Below, piece after piece: positions 14,941 through 21,709 of a DNA stretch of 37,109 nt. This stretch comes from JACJXF01 sp964349045 (GTDB lineage Bacteria; Bacteroidota; Bacteroidia; Bacteroidales; GCA-2748055), in NCBI GenBank assembly GCA_964349045.1, contig CAYGFI010000027.1, forward strand, positions 1 through 37,109, given 5' to 3'. Each line of letters begins with the position of its first letter. Position 1 is the stretch's first letter. Made by a program: the position numbers and the translations under genes. The notes below the pieces were generated by a model, which saw nothing but the letters and a program-made list of their open reading frames with translations, did not search any database and had not been told where the DNA came from.

Positions 14941-15345
14941 TTAAAACTCCCAGGGCATAGTATAGATAATAAAAGCTAAAATCAAAGTGGTAAACAGGTT
15001 TACCCCGGTAAAAATTAAATTATACTGACTCCGGAATTTATTGATTTTTCTTCTGAGCATAATTCCTATATTGGGGATAAAAAAAGCAAGAATTACAGCC
15101 ACGTAATAAATCGCAAAAGGATTTTTGCCAACAGGTTCTTCTTCATCAGAACGTGTACCTGAATAAAATAATACCAGGTAAGCCAGTAATAAAAAAGTCA
15201 GAAGGTAAATGAGATAACTTACTTTGATGGCGATGGTTGAAAAAGTTCTTTTCCTGTGTATTCTGAAAGGCCTCAAAATAATGATGGATACCACGAACAA
15301 AAAAATAAATGTGGCAATGAAAATCAAGTGGAGCAGGAAGTTCAA
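14941..15345 (-). CDS. Four-helix integral membrane protein of unknown function
   Basis: A 134-residue protein with four strong hydrophobic segments, near residues 3-25, 42-62, 77-97 and 110-130. They are separated by a basic loop (RPFRIHRKR) and an acidic loop (GTRSDEEEPVGKNPF). Basic residues after helices 1 and 3 predict both ends on the same side of the inner membrane. I do not recognise a named family. It lies between convergent miaA and the S9 peptidase and is transcribed in the same direction as the peptidase, about 115 bp downstream of it. Confidence 0.65.
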   Translation of the reverse strand: MNFLLHLIFIATFIFLFVVSIIILRPFRIHRKRTFSTIAIKVSYLIYLLTFLLLAYLVLFYSGTRSDEEEPVGKNPFAIYYVAVILAFFIPNIGIMLRRKINKFRSQYNLIFTGVNLFTTLILAFIIYTMPWEF

Positions 15346-15459
15346 GGTAAGTGGAATTAGAATTAATTTGTTTTTGCACTAAGTTAGAGAACTTTTTTTT
15401 TAATTGCAATTAATCCTTTACAACTCCAGGCATTTCCTGTTCTAAAAATCAGGTATTTA

Positions 15460-17544
15460 TCATTTCAACCATTTATCCAGCCACCCAAAAAACTCTCTTT
15501 GCCAGAGAATAGAATTCTGCGGCCTGACTACAAAATGAGTTTCTTCCGGGAAAACGAGCAGTTTGCTGGGAATGCCTCTTAGCTGAGCAGCGTTAAATGC
15601 CTCCAGACTTTGTGTATAAGGAACTCTTAGATCCATCTCTCCTGTAATGATCATGATTGGCGTATCCCATTTATCAACGAATAAATGAGGTGAATAATTG
15701 TATCCGACAGGCTTTGGTTTTGCCCAGTAGGGTCCTCCGTTATCAAAGTTTACAAAGAAGGTTTCTTCAGTGGCGCCATACATACTTTCCAGGTTGTAAA
15801 TTCCGCAATGCGAGATGAATGCTTTAAAGCGACCGTTATGATGCCCGGCAAGATAAAATACGGAATATCCTCCATAGCTGGCTCCAATGGCCCCCAGTTT
15901 TTCCTTGTTAACAAAAGGCTCCTTGCTTACATTATCGATTGCACTAAGGTAATCTTTCATGTTCTGTCCACCGTAATCGCCCGAAATTTGTCTGTTCCAT
16001 TCTTCACCGAAAGTTGGAAGTCCGCGACGGTTAGGAGCCACGATGATGTATCCGTTTGCCGCCATGAGTTGCAGATTCCATCGGAAAGAGAAAAACTGAC
16101 TTACTGCACTCTGCGGTCCGCCCTGGCAATAAAGTAAAGCAGGATATTTCTTAGCAGGATCGAAACCTGGAGGGTATATTACCCAAACCAACATATTTTT
16201 TTTATCTGTTGTTTTAATCCAACGTTCTTCCACTTTGCCCATTTTAACTGCATCGTAGATGTTTTTGTTGGTGAAGGTTAACTGTGTTTCTTCACCGGTT
16301 GCCGGATTAATCCGGAAGATCTCTGTTGCCATCGAAAGCGACATTTTTTCTCCCGTTAAAACATCCCCCGTCAATGAGAAAGCTATGTAATCGTGATCTC
16401 CATTTGTGATCTGACTAATCTCAAGGGTTCCGGTATTGATTTTATAAATCTGGAACCTTGCATGATACCCGGAAATAAAATAAATAGTTGTATTATCCTT
16501 GTTCCAGAGCAAATTTGAAACGTCCTGGTCAAAGTTCCTGGTAAGATCTTTTTTTTCTCTGGTTTTTAGATCCATTACGATCAGTCTTTGTTTATCGGCT
16601 TCGTAACCCGGGGTCGACATACTTTGCCAGGCAATTTTACTACCATCCGGACTTATTACAGGATATTTATCGTAACCGGGCATTCCCTGGCTTAGATTTT
16701 CGGTGGTACCTGTTTCAAGATTATACAGGTAAATATCAGAGTTGGTGCTGACTGCATATTCTCTGCCTTTCATCTTTTTACAGGTATAAGCAATAAACCT
16801 TGAATCAGGGCTCCATTTTATTTCTGTCTGGTCGAAGTATGGTGAGAGAGGTGAGTCCATTGGCTCGTCTGCCATGATATCAAGTCCGCTTTTTACAGGA
16901 GTAGAATTCAGGTTGCCAACAAAAATATGACTATAAGAATAATCGCTCCAGGCATTCCAGTGGCGATACATCAGGTCGTCAATAATCCTGACATTAGTCA
17001 GAGGAAGATCAGGATAAACCTCCTGGGGAGTTTTGTCCAGTTTAACATCTTTAATGAAGAAAAAATTCTTTCCGTCGGGAGCATACTCGAAGCCATTGAT
17101 ATCCCCTTCGATATCAGTTACCTGTAATTTTCCTGAACCATCAGCATTCATCTCCCAGATTTGTGAAGATCCGTTTTCTGAAGAAATAAATCCAATTTTA
17201 TCGCTTCCCGGTTTCCATCTCATGTTCCCACCTTCACCAATTACCATCGGTTCACCTCCTTCGGTTGAAACAACCTGTATTTTAGTCTGCTTTTTATTTG
17301 AAGAAGCATCGTAACGGGTAACATTATAAAGAATATTTTTCCCGTCGGGGGAGAGCTGGTGATCTCCAACACGGCCGAATTTCCATAGAATTTCTGGGGT
17401 TAGCTTTGCATTGCTTATTTCTTCAGGGGAAAGGGTATTGGAAAAATCGCCAACATGTGTTTCTGATATTACCTTCGGTTTTGAACAGGAGAAAGTTATT
17501 ACACCCAGAAACACTAAGACTGATAAGTAAATTTTGAATTTCAT
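15460..17544 (-). CDS. S9-family prolyl oligopeptidase-like lipoprotein peptidase
   Basis: A 694-residue exported serine peptidase. Residues 1-20 form a lipoprotein signal (VITFSC, Cys20), so it is likely tethered to the envelope. Residues about 45-430 form a beta-propeller with WD40/PD40-like repeats (SPDGKNILYNVTRY, APDGKNFFFIKD, SPDSRFIAYTCKK, SPDGSKIAWQSM). The alpha/beta hydrolase domain carries the triad Ser556 in GASYGGY, Asp638 in GEMDLRVP and His670 in ETHFV. The family (acylaminoacyl-peptidase/dipeptidyl peptidase-like) trims short peptides, consistent with peptide scavenging. The exact specificity cannot be read from sequence. Confidence 0.92.
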   Translation of the reverse strand: MKFKIYLSVLVFLGVITFSCSKPKVISETHVGDFSNTLSPEEISNAKLTPEILWKFGRVGDHQLSPDGKNILYNVTRYDASSNKKQTKIQVVSTEGGEPMVIGEGGNMRWKPGSDKIGFISSENGSSQIWEMNADGSGKLQVTDIEGDINGFEYAPDGKNFFFIKDVKLDKTPQEVYPDLPLTNVRIIDDLMYRHWNAWSDYSYSHIFVGNLNSTPVKSGLDIMADEPMDSPLSPYFDQTEIKWSPDSRFIAYTCKKMKGREYAVSTNSDIYLYNLETGTTENLSQGMPGYDKYPVISPDGSKIAWQSMSTPGYEADKQRLIVMDLKTREKKDLTRNFDQDVSNLLWNKDNTTIYFISGYHARFQIYKINTGTLEISQITNGDHDYIAFSLTGDVLTGEKMSLSMATEIFRINPATGEETQLTFTNKNIYDAVKMGKVEERWIKTTDKKNMLVWVIYPPGFDPAKKYPALLYCQGGPQSAVSQFFSFRWNLQLMAANGYIIVAPNRRGLPTFGEEWNRQISGDYGGQNMKDYLSAIDNVSKEPFVNKEKLGAIGASYGGYSVFYLAGHHNGRFKAFISHCGIYNLESMYGATEETFFVNFDNGGPYWAKPKPVGYNYSPHLFVDKWDTPIMIITGEMDLRVPYTQSLEAFNAAQLRGIPSKLLVFPEETHFVVRPQNSILWQREFFGWLDKWLK

Positions 17545-17707
17545 AAGAATTATTCTTTAAGCTTTAAATACAATATAATTTTTTTGATAAAGGGAAAGTT
17601 CATGGTATAAAAATGGTAATCTTAAAACATATATTTTATATTTTCCGTAACCTAAAAATCCTGTCATTACGAATACGTCATGTTTATTTGTACTATGGGT
17701 ATTTTTG

Positions 17708-18340
17708 TCAGTTAATAAGTCGGGCAATTTCCTCTCTGATTTCTTCAATTACTTCCTTGTTTTTTATCTCTTTACGTTCTCCGATTTTTTCAGAAAAAAG
17801 ATAAAATACCTTACCACCAAAAACTTCTGTGAATTTTTGATGTGTCTCAGCTTGTAGATTATATTCTTTAAAAATTTCAGGTAATTGAATTCCGCTGTTT
17901 ACTGGTTTTATTTGAAGTCCGATAAATTTTTCACCCACTTGAATAAAAAAATCCACATTAAATAATCTGTCCCACTCATCGGGTGCGGGTTGAATTGGCA
18001 CTTCTATTATTTTTTGAAGTTGCCCGTAAATGGTTTGAATTTCGGTCATATAACCGTCAAAAGTTCTATCAATTACAAGTTGTAACATATAATCTATACA
18101 GTCAAGCTCTGTAACATCTGCAACTTCTGATTGAATTACTTCTGTAATTTTCACATAGAGTTTCTTGCCTAATTCTTCTATGTGTTCTTTTGGTTTTACA
18201 TTTTTGAAATAATATTCACGCCATTCATCAAGTGTTTTTGGCGAACATTTTCTAATTGATTCTGATGTGGGACCAACATTCCTTTTAAAGTTTAGTTGGA
18301 AGCGATTCATCGCACTATTTAAAATCCACTCTTTAGCCAT
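17708..18340 (-). CDS. Probable MjaI-family type II restriction endonuclease
   Basis: A 210-residue protein that I match from memory to the MjaI restriction endonuclease family (the archaeal prototype cleaves CTAG). Recognisable segments are AKEWILNSAMNRFQLNFKRN, LYVKITEVIQSEV..VTE.DCIDY, VIDRTFDGYMTEIQTIYGQL, and APDEWDRLFNVDFFI followed by GLQIKP. A plausible PD-(D/E)xK-like core is Asp130 plus Gln143-Ile-Lys145, with Glu100 as a further candidate metal ligand. It overlaps the upstream mini-gene by 8 bp, which overlaps the methyltransferase by 17 bp, so the three are translationally coupled. Family assignment is fairly strong. The CTAG specificity is only inferred. Confidence 0.75.
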   Translation of the reverse strand: MAKEWILNSAMNRFQLNFKRNVGPTSESIRKCSPKTLDEWREYYFKNVKPKEHIEELGKKLYVKITEVIQSEVADVTELDCIDYMLQLVIDRTFDGYMTEIQTIYGQLQKIIEVPIQPAPDEWDRLFNVDFFIQVGEKFIGLQIKPVNSGIQLPEIFKEYNLQAETHQKFTEVFGGKVFYLFSEKIGERKEIKNKEVIEEIREEIARLIN

Positions 18341-18668
18341 TATTTCTATTTTGCCAATTTCTTCTTAGTGCATCTGCTCTGCCTATTACAGATTCTGCTC
18401 TGTTTTCGAGACTACTACACACGATGTTTAATTCTTGCTCGGTTTGGATTATCCAATAACCACTATCCCACATTAAGCTACCTATACAAATGCCGTGATT
18501 TAATATCATATCTCTTATTAAATCTCTAATATGCTCATTTGTAACCCCGCCACTTTCAAGGTCAAGCGTATCCCGAATTTCACTTGAAGATTTACGATGA
18601 TTATAACCATTAGCATTTTGGTTTAAGTAATTAAGAATTGCTTGCTGTTCATCATTCATCTGAGGCAA
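18333..18668 (-). CDS. Winged-helix mini-protein inside the R-M operon
   Basis: A 111-residue protein. The N-terminal two thirds look like a winged helix: AILNYLNQNANGYNHRKSSS, SEIRDTLDLESGGVTNEHIR and the strand pair ICIGSLMWDSGYWIIQTEQE. They end in a basic amphipathic helix (SVIGRADALRRNWQNR). Similar small GYWIIxTExEL-type winged helices accompany phage and restriction-modification genes, as I recall, but I know no assigned function. It overlaps the genes on both sides, 17 bp with the methyltransferase and 8 bp with the nuclease. This suggests a role as controller, specificity or assembly partner; a C-protein-like delay of nuclease expression is possible but unproven. Confidence 0.7.
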   Translation of the reverse strand: MPQMNDEQQAILNYLNQNANGYNHRKSSSEIRDTLDLESGGVTNEHIRDLIRDMILNHGICIGSLMWDSGYWIIQTEQELNIVCSSLENRAESVIGRADALRRNWQNRNNG

Positions 18669-19941
18669 TTTTTAAAAATTTTTCTTTGTACTTAAAATCA
18701 ATATCGCAATCAACAAGTACCAAACCGTTTTTCACTAGATGAGCATTGATAAAGGTTTTATTTTCAAGGTATAAATAGCAAAGTAGATTGTTTTCGTTGT
18801 CATACTTAACATTATCGTATTTGAGAAATACACGCTTGCCTTTTGTTTTCTCTGTTAAAAAGGTAGTTGCCTTACCATTAGCTAATGGATCTACTTTAAT
18901 TCCAATAAGTTTTACGGTTAAATTATTACTTAATCGCACTTTATCAGGACTAATTACTTCTTTTACAGTATATAGTTCTTCCCTTTTTGAAGAACTATCC
19001 TTGTCTATTTTTGAACCGAATTGCAATTTCCTGATATCAATTTTTTTATCGAGCGTATGTGGGTCTTTGAAAATGTAGGGTAGTTTTTGAATTTCTGCTT
19101 CAAAATCGATTTCTTGTTTTTCCTGTTTGATAAACTCATAAGTTGTTCCAATAATATCTTTTTGATTCACGTCTAATTTTTCCATAATCATCGGAATAAA
19201 CTCAGGATTGATTTCAAAACCCACAGAATTCCGGTCAAGATTTTTTGCGGCAAGGGAAGTTGTTCCACTGCCTGCAAATGGATCGAGTATTGTTTCCCCA
19301 ATGAATGAAAACATTTTTATCAGCCGCCTTGGCAATTCTTCAGGGAACATAGCAATATGTCCGTTTTGTCTGGCCCCTGTAAAATTCCAATGACCTGCAA
19401 AAAAGGTATTCCATTCTTCTGATGTCATAATAGAAAGCTCTTTTTGTTCCCTTGTGTATTTGGGAGCATCACCCAATTTTTTGAAAATCAGAATAAATTC
19501 ATAATCAAGTTTCAAAATTCCGTTTCGTGGGTATGGATAAGATCCCATTTGAACTCCGCCACCGGTAGTGTTAGATGTCGTGACCTTTTGCCATATTATA
19601 GCTCCCATATAATCAAACCCTATAGACTCACAGAATTTGATGATTTCTTCACGAATCGGGATAACCTTATAGCGTCCATAATAAACTGCACGTGCAAATT
19701 GGTCCCCAATGTTAATACACAACCTGCAACCATTGTGAAGAGTGCGGTAGCATTCTCTCCAAACTAAATTCAAATTGTTTATATAATTTTCATAACTGTC
19801 ATGAAAGCCAATCTGATCATTAATCCCATAATCTTTAAGCTGCCAGTATGGCGGCGATGTAATTGTCAAATGCACTGAATTATCAGGCAATTCAGCCATT
19901 ATTCGACTATCACCGTTAATTATTTTATGATCAGTTTTCAT
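18652..19941 (-). CDS. Beta-class DNA methyltransferase fused to a SNase-like domain
   Basis: A 429-residue protein. Residues 1-260 are an amino-methyltransferase of beta order: catalytic motif IV TSPPYW (28-33) precedes the SAM motif DPFAGSGTT (220-228), typical of N4-cytosine or N6-adenine enzymes, with SPPY favouring N4-cytosine. Residues about 323-426 resemble a staphylococcal nuclease (TNase) OB-fold: VRLSNNLTVKLIGIKVDP, EKTKGKRVFLKYDNVKYD, LLCYLYLENKTFINAHLVKN and a C-terminal helix. The nuclease residues (Arg35, Asp40, Glu43, Arg87 in SNase) correspond to Lys, Lys, Pro/Asp and Asn, so the domain is probably a DNA- or protein-binding module. It is the first gene of the R-M operon, 101 bp beyond the recA stop. 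The cassette is richer in AT than its neighbours. Confidence 0.85.
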   Translation of the reverse strand: MKTDHKIINGDSRIMAELPDNSVHLTITSPPYWQLKDYGINDQIGFHDSYENYINNLNLVWRECYRTLHNGCRLCINIGDQFARAVYYGRYKVIPIREEIIKFCESIGFDYMGAIIWQKVTTSNTTGGGVQMGSYPYPRNGILKLDYEFILIFKKLGDAPKYTREQKELSIMTSEEWNTFFAGHWNFTGARQNGHIAMFPEELPRRLIKMFSFIGETILDPFAGSGTTSLAAKNLDRNSVGFEINPEFIPMIMEKLDVNQKDIIGTTYEFIKQEKQEIDFEAEIQKLPYIFKDPHTLDKKIDIRKLQFGSKIDKDSSSKREELYTVKEVISPDKVRLSNNLTVKLIGIKVDPLANGKATTFLTEKTKGKRVFLKYDNVKYDNENNLLCYLYLENKTFINAHLVKNGLVLVDCDIDFKYKEKFLKIASDE

Positions 19942-19984
19942 TCAAATAGCCTATTCATTAAAGTTATCTAAGAAATTCATTTTT

Positions 19985-20008
19985 AGTTTACTTACTAAAA
20001 AGTAAACT
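19985..20008. promoter_or_regulatory. Perfect 9-bp dyad between recA and the R-M operon
   Basis: AGTTTACTT (19985-19993) and AAGTAAACT (20000-20008) are separated by six bases. The dyad lies 44 bp upstream of the methyltransferase start and 34 bp past the recA stop. On the minus strand it is followed by an A-rich stretch, not a T-run, so it does not look like a recA terminator. An operator for the R-M operon is a reasonable alternative. Confidence 0.45.
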
Positions 20009-20042
20009 GTTTTTTGAATGAGCAAGGTTAATAAAGTCAGCT

Positions 20043-21068
20043 TTACTTCTGCTTACTTTTAAGAACCTCCCTGATTTTTACCTCCAGTTCATCGGCAAGT
20101 TCCTGGTTATCTGCCAGAAGTGCCTTTACCGCGTCTCTTCCCTGTCCGAGTTTGGTTTCCCCATAACTGAACCATGAACCGCTTTTTTTGATAATTTCAT
20201 TTTCTACGCCAAGATCAACCAGTTCGCCGGTTTTTGAGATTCCTTCACCATACATGATATCAAATTCGGCTTTACGGAATGGTGGCGCGAGCTTATTTTT
20301 CACAATCTTCACCTTGGTGCGGTTACCATTAATATCCTCACCATCTTTAAGCTGCCCGATCCGGCGAATGTCGAGACGCACGGATGCATAGAATTTCAGG
20401 GCATTACCACCGGTAGTAGTTTCGGGATTGCCAAACATCACACCGATTTTTTCACGAAGCTGGTTAATAAAGACGCAGCAGGTATTGGTTTTGTTGATGT
20501 TGGCAGTTAGTTTACGAAGTGCCTGCGACATTAACCTTGCCTGCAAACCCATTTTAGAGTCACCCATTTCACCTTCTATTTCGGCTTTTGGAGTAAGGGC
20601 CGCGACGGAGTCGATTACGACGATATCAACTGCACCTGAACGGATCAGATGATCGGTAATTTCCAGGGCCTGTTCACCATTATCAGGCTGCGAGATCAGT
20701 AAATTTTCAATGTCAACACCAAGTTTCTCAGCGTAAAATCTGTCGAACGCATGCTCGGCATCAATAAAAGCTGCAATACCGCCTGCTTTCTGAGCCTCGG
20801 CGATGGCATGAATTGCCAGGGTTGTTTTACCTGAAGATTCAGGTCCATAGATTTCAGTAACTCTGCCACGGGGAAGGCCACCTATACCCAGCGCTACATC
20901 CAGTCCGATAGAACCGGTCGAGATGGCCGGTACATCAATGATTACGCTATCGCCCATTCTCATGATGGAACCTTTACCATATCCTTTTTCAATCTTATCC
21001 AGAGTAAGTTGTAAGGCTTTTAACTTTTCACCATTTACGTTTACTACGTCTTTTTTTTCCTTGCTCAT
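20043..21068 (-). CDS. recA: Recombinase RecA
   Basis: A 341-residue DNA strand-exchange ATPase and SOS co-protease. Walker A GPESSGKT is at 75-82, followed by the MAW region IAAFIDAEHAFD, Walker B VDIVVIDSVAALTPKAE, loop L1 GDSKMGLQARLMSQALRKL and loop L2 NQLREKIGVMFGNPETTTGG. The C-terminus lacks the long acidic tail of E. coli RecA, as is usual for shorter versions. It lies 24 bp downstream of the bcp-type peroxiredoxin on the same strand and has no separate promoter box, so both are probably one transcript. The R-M cassette follows directly. Confidence 0.97.
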   Translation of the reverse strand: MSKEKKDVVNVNGEKLKALQLTLDKIEKGYGKGSIMRMGDSVIIDVPAISTGSIGLDVALGIGGLPRGRVTEIYGPESSGKTTLAIHAIAEAQKAGGIAAFIDAEHAFDRFYAEKLGVDIENLLISQPDNGEQALEITDHLIRSGAVDIVVIDSVAALTPKAEIEGEMGDSKMGLQARLMSQALRKLTANINKTNTCCVFINQLREKIGVMFGNPETTTGGNALKFYASVRLDIRRIGQLKDGEDINGNRTKVKIVKNKLAPPFRKAEFDIMYGEGISKTGELVDLGVENEIIKKSGSWFSYGETKLGQGRDAVKALLADNQELADELEVKIREVLKSKQK

Positions 21069-21092
21069 ATTGTTTTTTACCTGTTAATGTAT

Positions 21093-21548
21093 TTATTCAA
21101 CAAAAATCTGCCTCGAGTGATCACTTATTTTCACTTTTTCAATTATTTTTTCAATAACGCCATCTTCAGAGATGACGAAAGTCTTTCTTAAAATTCCGTC
21201 ATATGTTTTTCCATACATCTGTTTCTCTCCCCATACCTGGTAATCTTTGATGATCCTTTTATCCTCATCAGAAATAAGTGGGAAAGGAAGCTTGAATTTT
21301 GTAATGAAATTCTGGTGAGACTTTACACTATCAGCGCTTACCCCTACAATTTCGTAGCCTTTTTTTTGCAAATCGATGTAATTATCGCGTAAATTACAGG
21401 CCTCGGTTGTACATCCCGGCGTATTATCCTTCGGATAAAAGTACAAAGCCAGTTTTTTGCCTTTAAACTGTGCAAGGCTTATGAGATTCCCATTCTGGTC
21501 TTTGCCGGTAAATACAGGGGCTTTATCTCCAACCTTTAATTTTGTCAT
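21093..21548 (-). CDS. bcp: Thioredoxin-dependent thiol peroxidase (Bcp/PrxQ)
   Basis: A peroxiredoxin of 151 residues that reduces hydroperoxides using thioredoxin. It starts MTKLKVGDKAPVFTGKDQNG. The peroxidatic and resolving cysteines are in YPKDNTPGCTTEACNLRD (PrxQ spacing C-x4-C), followed by ISLAQFKGKKLALYF-type strands and ISDEDKRIIKDYQVWGEK. The ATG at 21548 is preferred because it matches the family start; an in-frame ATG at 21578 would add ten residues (MYIYRLFNPD). It is upstream of recA by 24 bp, an arrangement that would couple peroxide defence with DNA repair. Confidence 0.93.
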   Translation of the reverse strand: MTKLKVGDKAPVFTGKDQNGNLISLAQFKGKKLALYFYPKDNTPGCTTEACNLRDNYIDLQKKGYEIVGVSADSVKSHQNFITKFKLPFPLISDEDKRIIKDYQVWGEKQMYGKTYDGILRKTFVISEDGVIEKIIEKVKISDHSRQIFVE

Positions 21549-21709
21549 ATCGGGATTAAATAAACGGTAAATGTACAAATTCGACTCGGAATACCGGTTA
21601 GTAACTTCTATTGTTTATTAACAATTCCTTTTCATCAGGATATTAATTTATTAGTAATTTTATGAATAAATCCGGAAGGTAAAAATCCACTTAAAAAATG
21701 TCTTAAATC

